The notes under the pieces are model-generated. The model was given only the letters and a program-made list of their open reading frames with translations. It had not been told where the DNA came from and ran no database searches. From Pseudomonas turukhanskensis (GTDB lineage: Bacteria; Pseudomonadota; Gammaproteobacteria; Pseudomonadales; Pseudomonadaceae): 64,000 nt of DNA. Location of the stretch: assembly GCF_027922365.1 (NCBI RefSeq), contig NZ_BSFN01000006.1, positions 240,705 to 304,704 of the forward strand, read 5' to 3'. Below, in pieces: positions 54,812-63,426 of the stretch. Made by a program: the position numbers and the translations under genes. Position 1 is the stretch's first letter. Each line of letters opens with the position of its first letter.

Positions 54812-55731
54812 ACTTTTTCAACCTCCGGGCGACCGAGAATGCCGGTCGGGCGGAACAACAGCACCAATACCAACAGGCTGAACGCCACCACGTCTTTGTA
54901 CTGGTCACCGAAAATGTCGGCGCCGAAGGCTTCGGCCACGCCCAATACCAGACCGCCGAGCATGGCGCCCGGAATGCTGCCGATACCGCCCAGTACCGCG
55001 GCGGTAAACGCCTTGATGCCGGCGAGGAAGCCCAGGTTGGGGTTGATGACACCGTACTGCATGCCCAGCAATACCGCCGCCACCGCCGCCAGGGTGGCGC
55101 CAATAACGAAGGTCAGGGCAATGATGTTGTTGGTGTTGATACCCAACAGGTTGGCCATCTTGATGTCCTCGGCGCAGGCGCGGCAGGCGCGGCCCAGGCG
55201 GGAACGGGAGATGAACAGCGTGAGGCCGGCCATCACCAGGAAGGTGACGACGAAGATCAGCACTTGCATATAGGAGATCACCACACCGTTCATGGTGCTC
55301 TCGCCAAATACGAAGTTGCCGGGGATCAGGTTTGGAATCGCTTTGTCTTTCGAGTTCTGCGCGAGGAGCACCTCGTTCTGCAGAAAGATCGACATACCGA
55401 TAGCCGAAATCAGCGGGATCAAACGGTTGCTGCCACGCAGCGGTCGGTAGGCGACCCGTTCGATGCTGTAGCCGTAAGCACTGGCGACGATGATGGAGGC
55501 CGCAAAGGCCGCAATCAGAACGATCGGCAGGCTGTCCAGGCCCAGCATGGTCAGCCCGGCAATCACGATAAACGCGACGTAGGAGCCGATCATGTACACC
55601 TCGCCATGGGCGAAGTTGATCATGCCGATAATGCCGTACACCATCGTGTAGCCGATGGCGATCAGGGCGTAGGTGCTGCCAATGGTCAAGCCATTAACCA
55701 GCTGCTGTAAGAAATGGTAGATGTCAGGCAT
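54808..55731 (-). CDS. livH: branched-chain amino acid ABC transporter permease LivH
   Basis: A 307-residue permease with about eight helices. [40 protein letters not shown] and [20 protein letters not shown] are the family hallmarks. The ATG at 55731 follows AGGAGA; the frame is open to 55755. It is the first gene of the transporter operon proper, 370 bases downstream of the binding-protein gene. Confidence 0.95.
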
Positions 55732-56050
55732 CGAAACTCTCCTGAAAACTTGCAAAACCGGTTGCAGGGCTTGATAGCTGCGTCAGGTCGACGATTGCGC
55801 CATGCAGGGCCTGTAGGGGCTGCATCCCGCCGGGGCGGGGACTGCGCGCTGCGGTTTGCAGCAGGGCAGGGGTGGTCAATCGCTTCCATCACGAAGCACG
55901 CCTTGTGCTTCGCCCCTCGCGGGGCCGGCTCGCGCCGTTCAGTTCTGCTGGGCAGAGCTGCCTTGCTATTTAGCTTGGGAATGGGGTTTTGAAAGCTTTC
56001 GCGTGGGTGCCGCCCTTGGCTTATGGCTGAGCGTGGACCCGTTTACCTCT
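55732..56050. other. intergenic region between braC and livH; no gene seen
   Basis: About 320 bases. Apart from GC-rich imperfect hairpins such as CCCGCCGGGGCGGG near 55830 and CCCCTCGCGGGGC near 55915, nothing is recognised. Read-through of the braC terminator probably feeds livHMGF at a lower level, but a separate promoter is possible. Confidence 0.5.
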
Positions 56051-56082
56051 TAAAACAAAGCCCACTGCAAATGCAGTGGGCT
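56051..56082 (-). terminator. intrinsic terminator after braC
   Basis: AGCCCACTGCA-TT-TGCAGTGGGCT then TTGTTTTAA on the minus strand, about 20 bases after the stop. It would give excess binding protein over permease. Confidence 0.88.
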
Positions 56083-56101
56083 TCGGGTTGCGGCTCGAAA
56101 C

Positions 56102-57214
56102 TTACTTGGCTTCGGTTTTGGTGCCGTCAGCGTGCCAGTCGTAGACCACAAAGCTGAAGTCTTTCAGGTCGCCTTTGGCGTCGAAGCTCAGGTCGCCGGT
56201 CGGGGTGTTGAAGGTGTTGGCGCGCAGGGCGGCCGCTACCTTGGCAGTGTCGGTGTCACCGGCTTTCTTGATGCCTTCGGCAATCACTTGTACCGCGGCG
56301 TAAGCCGGGAACACGAAAGGACCGCTCGGGTCTTCTTTCTTGGCTTTGAAGGCTTCAACCAGCGCCTGATTTTTCGGGTCCTGGTCGAACGACTTCGGCA
56401 GGGTAACCAGCAGGCCTTCGGAGGCCGGGCCAGCGATAGCCGACAGTTCTTTGTTACCCACGCCTTCTGGGCCCATGAACTTCACTTTCAGGCCTTTTTC
56501 AGCCGACTGACGCAGCAGCAGACCGAGTTCCGGGTGGTAGCCGCCGTAGTAAACGAAGTCGACGTTGGCTTGTTTCAGTTTGGCGATCATGGCCGAGAAG
56601 TCTTTGTCGCCGGCGTTGATGCCTTCGAACAGGGCGACTTTCACGCCTTTGGCTTCCAGGGTCTGCTTGACTGCAGTCGCGATGCCTTCGCCGTACTGCT
56701 GCTTGTCGTGGATGACAGCCACGGTTTTTGGCTTGATGTGGTCAGCAATGAAGTTGCCGGCGGTTGGGCCTTGCAGGCTGTCCAGACCGATGGTGCGGAA
56801 TACCAGTTGGTAGCCACGAGCGGTGATTTCCGGGCTGGTGGAAGCCGCAGTGATCATCAGGATGCCTTCATCTTCGTAGATGTCAGAAGCCGGCTGAGTG
56901 GAGCTGGAGCACAGGTGGCCAACCACGAATTTCACTTCGTCGTTGACGATTTTGTTGGCCACGGCCACGGCTTGTTTCGGGTCGCAAGCGTCGTCGTACA
57001 CCACGCCTTCGAGCTGCTGACCGTTTACACCGCCAGCCTTGTTGATTTGCTCGATGGCCATTTTGGCGCCGATGAATTGCATCTCGCCGTATTGAGCGAC
57101 AGCGCCGGTAACCGGGCCGGCCAGGCCGATCTTGATGGTGTCAGCTGCTAGTGAATAGCTGGCGACGCCGGCCATAGCCATGGCAGCAAACAGTTGCTTA
57201 GTAGCCTTGTTCAT
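56102..57214 (-). CDS. braC: branched-chain amino acid periplasmic binding protein
   Basis: A 370-residue LivK/BraC-type protein with signal peptide ending SYSLA-AD near residue 24. The mature part starts DTIKIGLAGPVTGAVAQYGE, and GGVNGQQLEGVVYDDACDPK and GHLCSSSTQPASDIYEDEG include the two Cys that form the conserved disulfide. It delivers branched-chain amino acids to LivHMGF downstream. GTGGAG lies ten bases before the ATG. Confidence 0.95.
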   Translation of the reverse strand: MNKATKQLFAAMAMAGVASYSLAADTIKIGLAGPVTGAVAQYGEMQFIGAKMAIEQINKAGGVNGQQLEGVVYDDACDPKQAVAVANKIVNDEVKFVVGHLCSSSTQPASDIYEDEGILMITAASTSPEITARGYQLVFRTIGLDSLQGPTAGNFIADHIKPKTVAVIHDKQQYGEGIATAVKQTLEAKGVKVALFEGINAGDKDFSAMIAKLKQANVDFVYYGGYHPELGLLLRQSAEKGLKVKFMGPEGVGNKELSAIAGPASEGLLVTLPKSFDQDPKNQALVEAFKAKKEDPSGPFVFPAYAAVQVIAEGIKKAGDTDTAKVAAALRANTFNTPTGDLSFDAKGDLKDFSFVVYDWHADGTKTEAK

Positions 57215-57561
57215 AGTGCTCCACTCTTATGTTTTTTCGTTTTTTATAAGCCCGCCTGCGCAAGAAGCAGAGGGGTCACGCCTTGTTGGTCATTTAAGCT
57301 GCAAAGCCGGAATAACACCCCGGCCACGATCCCTGGCAACTTTAACGGCGGAGTTTAGAGTGCCCATTTATCCCTTGAAAAGCGGCGACTGATGCCGTCT
57401 GTAAGCAATGTCGCTAAATCGCAACAAATGTATAGAAAAACGGCGTGCTGCCTTTGTGGTTTTGAACGTCAGGCGGCGCTTGTTTCATTGTGGTGCGCCG
57501 CTATCATGGCCGCCCCGAACGGTGGACCACCTTTTACATTTTGTCGAATAAAGAGCCCTCG
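57215..57561. other. braC / DUF2288 divergent control region; no gene seen
   Basis: About 347 bases, relatively AT-rich near both starts. The braC leader is AT-rich (AAAAAACGAAAAAAC on the minus strand) and probably accessible for translation. No operator could be named. Confidence 0.5.
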
Positions 57562-57864
57562 ATGACCGACGCGATCAATCCCCTGTACGCCAAGTTGTTA
57601 GGCGAGACCGCCGCCATTACCTGGCAGGAACTGCAACCGTTCTTCGCTCGCGGTGCCCTGTTGTGGGTAACACCGGGCATGGACCTGATCGAAGTGGCAA
57701 CGGCTGTGGCCGAAGACAACGGTAGCCAGGTTGCCCACTGGCTACAAAACGCGGCCATCAGCAAAGTGGAAGCAAGCCTGGCCGAAGACCTGCTGGCCCG
57801 CGACCCGCAGTTGTGGGCCGTGGTGGTGGCGCCATGGGTGCTGATTCAGGAACGCGCTGCGTAG
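57562..57864 (+). CDS. DUF2288 family protein
   Basis: A 100-residue soluble protein with no signal peptide: AKLLGETAAITWQELQPFFA, GALLWVTPGMDLIEVA and LWAVVVAPWVLIQERA match the DUF2288 family of pseudomonads and cyanobacteria. ATG at 57562; the frame is open upstream to 57490. The TAG stop is inside a REPIN. Function unknown. Confidence 0.85.
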   Translation: MTDAINPLYAKLLGETAAITWQELQPFFARGALLWVTPGMDLIEVATAVAEDNGSQVAHWLQNAAISKVEASLAEDLLARDPQLWAVVVAPWVLIQERAA

Positions 57865-57944
57865 GGCGAATATCCGCTCTGCGGATATCCGCCGTTCGAT
57901 CTTGGCGAATCGGCGGATATCGCCGGTGGCGATATTCGCCCTAC
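57861..57944. repeat. GTAG-bounded REPIN, GTAGGGCGAATATC family (copy 6)
   Basis: GTAGGGCGAATATCCGC-GCGGATATCCGCCG, loop, CGGCGGATATCGCC-GGCGATATTCGCCCTAC. TAG of the left GTAG is the DUF2288 stop codon. Confidence 0.93.
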
Positions 57945-57988
57945 GACGGGGTTAACATGCCCGCTTTCTGCTGACAGTGGAGCCCTCG

Positions 57989-58879
57989 ATGAACGCCGCC
58001 CTTCCTTCTATTGCATTCGCCGGCATTGGCCTGATGGGCCTGCCCATGTGTCAGCGCCTGCTGGCCGCCGGCTATTCCCTCACCGTATGGAACCGCTCCC
58101 CGGACAAATGCGCACCCTTGGTGGCCGCCGGTGCCCGCCAGGTCGCCACCCCTGCCGAGCTGTGCGCCCATGCCGATGTGGTGATGCTGTGCCTGGCCGA
58201 CACCCGCGTTGTGCGCAAGGTGGTATTCGGCGAGAACGGCGTGGCAGAAGGGGCTAAAGCCGGCCAATTGCTGGTGGATTTTTCCAGCCTGGAACCGGCT
58301 GCTACGCGCGAAATGGCGGCCGAACTGGAAAGCCGCAGCGGCATGCATTGGCTGGATACGCCGGTCTCCGGCGGTGTGGCCGGGGCTCAGAACGGCACCC
58401 TGGCAATCATGGCCGGCGGGCGGGAACACGATATCGAACAAGTGCGCCCCATCCTTATGCACCTGGGCCAACGTCTGACGCGTATGGGCGCCGTGGGTGC
58501 CGGGCAGGTGACCAAGGTCTGTAACCAGATGATCGTCGCCTGCAATGCATTGGTGATCGCCGAAGTGGTGGCGCTGGCGGAAAAGTCCGGCGTCGACGCC
58601 AGCCTGCTGGCGCCAGCCCTGGCCGGCGGTTTTGCCGACTCCAAGCCGTTGCAAATCCTTGGGCCGCAAATGGCCGAGAGCCATTTCGAGCCGATCAAGT
58701 GGCATGTTCGTACGTTGCTTAAAGACTTGGACACAGCAGTAAAACTGGCCCGCGAACATGATTCCAGTACCCCCGTCAGCGCCCTGGCCGCGCAGTTGAT
58801 GCGCCTGCACGGCAGCAGCGCCGGCAACCTGGAACGCGACCCCGCCACCTTGATCGAGCTGTATCGGGAGAAGCACTGA
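57989..58879 (+). CDS. NAD(P)-dependent beta-hydroxyacid dehydrogenase (second GlxR-like)
   Basis: A 296-residue member of the 3-hydroxyisobutyrate/tartronate-semialdehyde reductase family. AGIGLMGLPMCQRLLAAGY (about 11-29) is the Rossmann motif, DTPVSGGVAGAQNG the substrate loop and GQVTKVCNQMIVACN carries the catalytic Lys. It is the same length as GlxR at 37526 and has the same motif layout. ATG at 57989 follows GTGGAG; an upstream GTG at 57977 is in frame. It overlaps the next gene by one base. Confidence 0.88.
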   Translation: MNAALPSIAFAGIGLMGLPMCQRLLAAGYSLTVWNRSPDKCAPLVAAGARQVATPAELCAHADVVMLCLADTRVVRKVVFGENGVAEGAKAGQLLVDFSSLEPAATREMAAELESRSGMHWLDTPVSGGVAGAQNGTLAIMAGGREHDIEQVRPILMHLGQRLTRMGAVGAGQVTKVCNQMIVACNALVIAEVVALAEKSGVDASLLAPALAGGFADSKPLQILGPQMAESHFEPIKWHVRTLLKDLDTAVKLAREHDSSTPVSALAAQLMRLHGSSAGNLERDPATLIELYREKH

Positions 58880-59676
58880 TGAAGGTGGTCGCCAATATCT
58901 CCCTGCTGTTTACCGAACTGCCGCTGGTGCAACGCATCGTGGCGGCGGCTGCGGCTGGGTTTTCGGCCGTGGAGGTGCAATACCCCTACGAGGTACCGGC
59001 CATACAATTCAAGGAGGCGTTGGCGGCGGCGGGTTTGCCGTTGGTGCTGCTGAATATCGCGGCGCCGGATCTCGCTAGCGGTGGACCGGGTTTGGCCGCC
59101 GTGCCCGCGCGTCAGGTTGAATTCGAGCACGCCTTGCAGGAATCGCTGACCTACGCCGCGATGGTGCGGCCGCAATTCGTGAACGTGCTGCCGGGCCGTT
59201 TAGCCGAGGGAGTTAGCCGCGAAGACGCCTTGGCAACCTTGGCGGCGAATGTACGCCGGGCGGCCGAGGCGTTTTCTCGGTTGGGCATCAAGGTGTTGAG
59301 CGAGGCGATCAACCCGCTGGATATGCCGGGTTTTCTGATCAACACGCCAGCGCATTTGCTGGCGCTGATCGAGGCGGTGGCTCACCCGAATTTTGCCGCG
59401 CAGCTGGATCTTTACCATATGGCGCGTCAGGGGTTGGATCTGCCGACGGCCATCGCCTCATTGGCGGGCAAGATCGGGCATGTGCAGTTTGCCGACTGCC
59501 CCGGGCGTAATGAGCCTGGCAGCGGTTCGGTCGATTTTGCCGGCGCTGTGCAGGCGTTGGAGAGGGCGGGGTATAGCGGGTGGTTGGCAGCTGAGTATCG
59601 CCCTTCGGCCAGTACCCAGGCGTCTTTGGGTTGGCTGGCCGAGTGGCGCGAGCGTGGGTGGGTCAGTCCTCAGTAG
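58879..59676 (+). CDS. hydroxypyruvate isomerase-like TIM-barrel protein (second Hyi-like)
   Basis: A 265-residue sugar-isomerase-fold protein. VVANISLLFTELPLVQRIVA parallels the Hyi N-terminus; SEAINPLDMPGFLINTPAHL, QLDLYHMARQG and HVQFADCPGRNEPGSG match the metal-site segments of Hyi. The one-base overlap with the upstream dehydrogenase makes a translationally coupled dehydrogenase-isomerase pair. Substrates may be glyoxylate-pathway C3 compounds or C4 acid sugars as for OtnI. Confidence 0.88.
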   Translation: MKVVANISLLFTELPLVQRIVAAAAAGFSAVEVQYPYEVPAIQFKEALAAAGLPLVLLNIAAPDLASGGPGLAAVPARQVEFEHALQESLTYAAMVRPQFVNVLPGRLAEGVSREDALATLAANVRRAAEAFSRLGIKVLSEAINPLDMPGFLINTPAHLLALIEAVAHPNFAAQLDLYHMARQGLDLPTAIASLAGKIGHVQFADCPGRNEPGSGSVDFAGAVQALERAGYSGWLAAEYRPSASTQASLGWLAEWRERGWVSPQ

Positions 59677-60442
59677 TGGGGTCGGCTTTCCAATAACCCG
59701 CCGCTTTGAGGAAGTCTTCATTCACGCCGAAGTCGTCCAGCAGTACCCGGCGTACGCGCCGTGAGGTCTGCGATTCGGTGGCGATCCAGGTGTAGAGCGA
59801 GCCGGCGGGCAGCGTGATGGTTTTCACCGCGCTCAGCAGGTCTTGCCCGGCCTCGCGATGCAGCCACTGCACCTCGACGTTCGCCGCGCTTTTCAACTGC
59901 TGTTGCTCGGCCGCATTAGGCACCTCGATCAATGCCAGCACCTGGCGGTTGGCCGGCAGCTCTTCCAGGCGCCGGGCAATGGCGGGCAGGGCGGTTTCAT
60001 CGCCAATCAGCAGGTAGCTGTCGAACATGTCCGGCACGATCATCGAGCCGCGCGGCCCGCCTATATAAAGGTGCTGGCCGGGCGCGGCCTGCTCGGCCCA
60101 GGTGGAAGCCGGGCCATCGCCGTGCAGCACAAAATCAATATCCAGCTCCCCCCGTTCAGCGTCATAGCGGCGCGGCGTGTAGTCGCGCATGGCGGGTTTC
60201 GGACCTTCGTTGTCGCCGCCGAACTTCATGTTTTCCAGTACCGCTTGCTGCTCCGGCGTTTCGGCGAAAAACAGCTTGATATGGTCATCGCTGCCCAGGC
60301 TGACAAACCCCGCCAGCTCCGGCCCGCCGACCGTAATGCGGCGCATTTGCGGGGTAATGTTGGTCACGCGCAGCACGTCCAGGCGGCGGCGTTTGATCTC
60401 ATGCATCACACGGTGAATGCCCATCGGGTTTGCTGTCGTCAT
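59663..60442 (-). CDS. siderophore-interacting protein (FAD ferric reductase)
   Basis: A 259-residue cytoplasmic reductase of the ViuB/YqjH type that releases iron from siderophores. RDYTPRRYD (about 86-94) is the FAD-binding motif, GPRGSMIVPDMFDSYLLIGD (about 129-148) the second cofactor segment, and the C-terminal SIP domain has YTWIATESQTSRRVRRVL. The start overlaps the PadR stop by four bases. Its 3' end overlaps the convergent isomerase gene by 14 bases. Confidence 0.93.
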   Translation of the reverse strand: MTTANPMGIHRVMHEIKRRRLDVLRVTNITPQMRRITVGGPELAGFVSLGSDDHIKLFFAETPEQQAVLENMKFGGDNEGPKPAMRDYTPRRYDAERGELDIDFVLHGDGPASTWAEQAAPGQHLYIGGPRGSMIVPDMFDSYLLIGDETALPAIARRLEELPANRQVLALIEVPNAAEQQQLKSAANVEVQWLHREAGQDLLSAVKTITLPAGSLYTWIATESQTSRRVRRVLLDDFGVNEDFLKAAGYWKADPTTED

Positions 60443-61020
60443 TGCGCGATCTCCGCAGTGTTCTGAAGGGGGGCAGGGCCGGCCGCGATGGCCGTGGCGG
60501 CGGCATTCAACAGGTCGCGAACGCGGATAATTTCCGCCTCGCTCCATTGGCCGTGGTGCAACTGCAAGGCGTGGCGCAGGTTATGCACCGCCTCGTGAAT
60601 CTGGGCCGGGCGATCATGGCCGCGCATGGAACGCTTGCTCACTTCCAGGCGCACCTTCAGGCCATCGAGCGCCACTTGCTGGTCGGCCAGGGAGGCCTGG
60701 CCGGTGCTCGTCGCGCTGTAGAGTTTTTTACCGTTCTGCGCGTCGCCGGCAATCAGGTCGCTTTCTTCGAGAAAGGTCAGGGTCGGATAAATCACCCCAG
60801 GGCTGGGCGCGTAGGCGCCTTCGAACATGTCTTCGATTCGGCGAATCAGGTCATAGCCGTGGCTGGGCTGCTCGGCGATCAGCGCCAGCAACAGCAATTT
60901 CAAGTCGCCCGGCGCAAACACCCGTGGCCCTCGGCCGCCGCGCCCACCGGGGCGGCGCTCGAACTCATCGGTCTCGCGCATAAAGGGATGATGGTGGTGT
61001 TGGTGATGGTGGTCTCGCAT
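60439..61020 (-). CDS. PadR-family regulator with His-rich N-terminus (YqjI-like)
   Basis: A 193-residue regulator. The N-terminus MRDHHHQHHHHPF is a metal-binding His cluster. The winged helix begins FAPGDLKLLLLALIAEQPSHG with YDLIRRIEDMFEG and SPGVIYPTLTFLEESDLI, quoted in parts. E. coli YqjI has the same layout and represses the ferric reductase gene yqjH, responding to nickel and iron. Here regulator and reductase are in one operon with a four-base overlap. A palindrome lies upstream of the start. Confidence 0.9.
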   Translation of the reverse strand: MRDHHHQHHHHPFMRETDEFERRPGGRGGRGPRVFAPGDLKLLLLALIAEQPSHGYDLIRRIEDMFEGAYAPSPGVIYPTLTFLEESDLIAGDAQNGKKLYSATSTGQASLADQQVALDGLKVRLEVSKRSMRGHDRPAQIHEAVHNLRHALQLHHGQWSEAEIIRVRDLLNAAATAIAAGPAPLQNTAEIAQ

Positions 61021-61057
61021 CAGTTGCCTCTCGTCTTGGGTTGTCTAAGATATAACG

Positions 61058-61071
61058 TAAGATATATCTTA
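61058..61071. promoter_or_regulatory. TAAGATATATCTTA palindrome, candidate PadR operator
   Basis: Perfect 14-base palindrome 38 bases upstream of the padR start; a partial direct copy TAAGATAT lies at 61046. Long AT palindromes like this are typical targets of PadR regulators and fit autoregulation. Confidence 0.6.
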
Positions 61072-61160
61072 TGTCATGTGCAAGCCCAAATGACAAACGG
61101 TCTCAACATCGCACGTTGGCTATCCACGTTCCAGGTTTCAGGGCTAGAGCCAGGCAAGGC

Positions 61161-61218
61161 GAAACCTCTCCGAGCAGCAAAGCGTACTTAAGTAAGTGAG
61201 CAGTGCAGGAGTGGTTTC
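61161..61218. repeat. imperfect hairpin with TACTTAAGTA centre
   Basis: GAAACC-CTCC on the left pairs with GGAG-GGTTTC on the right; the apex contains the palindrome TACTTAAGTA (61185-61194). Neighbouring words GCTAGAGC and GGCAAGGC recur near 18.55 kb. Confidence 0.5.
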
Positions 61219-61399
61219 AACCCAGCGTGGCCGACGCCCCGGAAGCCGTTGCCATAGGCCATATCGAGTTACATAACGTTTACGAATGTTCACAGACAGA
61301 CGTAAGCAGAGGCTCTAGATTGCACCCTGGTGCTTTGTCCTACAGCATTTGCGTAGAGGCCCGGCCGGTTTTATAAGAACAACAAAAGAGAACTCCGTT

Positions 61400-62725
61400 A
61401 TGTCCAGTGCTACTCAGGCGAATAACGCCTGGCGTGTCTTGTTCTTGCTGTTCCTCGCCAACCTGTTCAATTTCTTTGATCGCAGCATCCCGGCGATCAT
61501 CATCGAACCCCTGCGCCACGAATGGAGCCTGAGCGACCTGCAGCTCGGTCTGGTCGGTACAGCTTTCACCATCGTCTACGCCATCGCCGGTGTGCCGCTG
61601 GGGCGCATGGCCGACACCGGCTCGCGCCGCAAGATCATGGGCTGGGGCCTGATGGCCTGGAGCGGTCTTACAGCCATCAACGGTTTTGTTACCGGCTTCT
61701 GGAGTTTTCTGCTGGTGCGCATGGGCGTCGGTATTGGCGAAGCCAGTTACGCGCCGGCGGCCAACTCGTTGATCGGCGATCTGTTCCCTGCCAATAAGCG
61801 CGCCCGCGCCATGGGCATCTTTATGCTTGGCCTGCCGTTGGGCCTGTTGCTGGCCTTCTTTACCATCGGTGCGATGGTGGAAGCCTTCGGCAGTTGGCGT
61901 GCGCCGTTCTTTATCGCCGCGGTGCCGGGCATGATCCTGGCGATCTTTATGTTCTTTATTCGCGAACCGCAGCGCGGCGCTGCCGAAGTGGTGCAGGTGG
62001 CGGCGGTAAAAGTCGATCGCCCGGTGCGCAAGGTGCTGAGCATTCGCACCTTCTGGTGGTTGATCGTCGCTGGCCTGTGCTTCAACTTCGCAACCTATGC
62101 CTGCAACTCGTTTATGGTGCCGATGCTGCAACGCTACTTCCTGCTGCCGCTCGGGCAGGCGGCCGTGGCCACCGGCGTGATCGTCGGCGTGACCGGGTTG
62201 TTTGGCTTGACCATCGGTGGCTGGTTTGCCGACAAGGCGCACCAGCGTTCCGAGCGTGGTCGCTTGTGGATGGCCGCTGCATCGCTGGTAATTTCCACCG
62301 TGGCCACCGCCTGGGCCTTGAGCCTCGGCGCTGACAGCATTGCGCTGTTCGTGGCGATCTTCAGCGTTGGCTGGCTGTTCTCCTACAACTTCTACACCTG
62401 CGTCTACACCTCCATCCAGGACGTGATCGAACCGCGTCTGCGCGCCACCGCGATGGCCCTGTTCTTCGCCGGCCTGTACCTGCTCGGCGGCGGCCTCGGC
62501 CCGGTAGTGGTGGGTTGGCTGTCGGACCATTTCGCCCACTCGGCCATGTATGCAGCCGGTGCGGCGCAAATGAACGAAGCCTTCAAAGCCGTGGGCCTGC
62601 ACGACGCCATGTACCTGATTCCCATCGCCATGCTGTTGACGCTGCTGGCACTGATTCAGGCGGCCCGTCATCTGCCCAAGGACGCCTTGGCCATGCGCAA
62701 CTCCATGGCGGCCGACGCCGAATAA
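61400..62725 (+). CDS. MFS transporter, Spinster-like
   Basis: A 441-residue membrane protein with about twelve helices. LANLFNFFDRSIPAIIIEPL (about 17-36) is the Spinster/Spns-type first helix signature, and GVPLGRMADTGSRRKIMGWG (about 70-89) the MFS loop motif. ATG at 61400 follows AAAAGAGAA; the frame is open to 61349. It is a stand-alone gene with its own terminator. Substrate unknown; relatives carry aromatic acids or hexuronates. Confidence 0.88.
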   Translation: MSSATQANNAWRVLFLLFLANLFNFFDRSIPAIIIEPLRHEWSLSDLQLGLVGTAFTIVYAIAGVPLGRMADTGSRRKIMGWGLMAWSGLTAINGFVTGFWSFLLVRMGVGIGEASYAPAANSLIGDLFPANKRARAMGIFMLGLPLGLLLAFFTIGAMVEAFGSWRAPFFIAAVPGMILAIFMFFIREPQRGAAEVVQVAAVKVDRPVRKVLSIRTFWWLIVAGLCFNFATYACNSFMVPMLQRYFLLPLGQAAVATGVIVGVTGLFGLTIGGWFADKAHQRSERGRLWMAAASLVISTVATAWALSLGADSIALFVAIFSVGWLFSYNFYTCVYTSIQDVIEPRLRATAMALFFAGLYLLGGGLGPVVVGWLSDHFAHSAMYAAGAAQMNEAFKAVGLHDAMYLIPIAMLLTLLALIQAARHLPKDALAMRNSMAADAE

Positions 62726-62738
62726 CCTCATCGTTATT

Positions 62739-62770
62739 AAAAAGGCCCGCATTTGCGGGCCTTTTTTTTG
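62739..62770 (+). terminator. intrinsic terminator after the MFS gene
   Basis: AAAAAGGCCCGC-ATTT-GCGGGCC followed by eight T. Confidence 0.93.
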
Positions 62771-62975
62771 GTCCGTTTAATACGCCGTTATTTGAGGGGT
62801 GGCCAACAACTTCTGCGTTGTCTGAATATTTTTTATGATGGGAAATTTTTATCCTGCTGAGAAAAAATCCGCACTTTGTAAGACTTCTCCTGCGGTAATA
62901 ACAGCTTGGACCTGTACGAGACTTTATTTTATTGGCGTAGGTTGAAAGTACCTAGTCCGATATCAGAAGTGTTCC

Positions 62976-63320
62976 ATGAATATTGATAGAAACGCTGCTC
63001 ACCTGTTGAAGCGCATACTTAGCGAGCGGTTCATTACGCTTGCGGCCAGCCTGGCGTTACTGTGTGCAGTGGCGCTGCTTGCGCCGCCCCTTGTAGCCGA
63101 TCCGGCCGCTGCAAAGCCTCCCGCCGCCGTAACTCCTCTCGATAAAGAACAGGATCTACAAAGCAAGTTGCGCCTGCAGGAAAAGATCGCGCGTGAATTG
63201 TTAGAAAATCGGCAAAAAATATTGAAGTACTCAAGTGGAAAAGCCAGTGAGAAAGGTACTACGTCGACCGATGAGCACTCTTCGGAGAGTTCGCGTGGAG
63301 TTCCGAGAGATGACCGCTGA
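62976..63320 (+). CDS. small hypothetical protein with one N-terminal membrane segment
   Basis: A 114-residue protein. Residues about 20-42 (FITLAASLALLCAVALLAPP) form a signal-anchor. Then a Pro/Ala stretch, a predicted helical or coiled-coil part (LRLQEKIARELLENRQKIL, about 66-84), and a Ser/Thr/Glu/Arg-rich C-terminus. Base composition around it is AT-richer than the rest of the window. It lies 106 bases before the two-partner-secretion gene on the same strand and might be expressed with it. I do not recognise it. No good Shine-Dalgarno. Confidence 0.55.
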   Translation: MNIDRNAAHLLKRILSERFITLAASLALLCAVALLAPPLVADPAAAKPPAAVTPLDKEQDLQSKLRLQEKIARELLENRQKILKYSSGKASEKGTTSTDEHSSESSRGVPRDDR

Positions 63321-63426
63321 ACGATGAGAAGCTTTCCGGAATGTATATGGATTCGATGAAGTAATGAAGTTGTAATTTTTTACTTGGGCATACATTGGTG
63401 CTGTTATAAGTAGGGTGGTGGTTGAT

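Larger units (their letters stand above)
61021..61399. other. PadR / MFS divergent region with palindromic operator and a structured element
   Basis: About 380 bases between divergent starts. It contains the PadR-proximal palindrome (61058-61071) and a long imperfect hairpin (61161-61218) with TACTTAAGTA at its tip. No reading frame is convincing. Confidence 0.6.

Noticed and set aside
61021..61399. tRNA-like fold in the padR/MFS gap
   Set aside because: No cloverleaf with CCA-type acceptor or T-arm motif GTTCGA could be assembled.
61340..62752. Minus-strand open frame opposite the Spinster-like MFS gene
   Set aside because: Shadow; polar His/Gln/Gly-rich composition with no recognisable domain.
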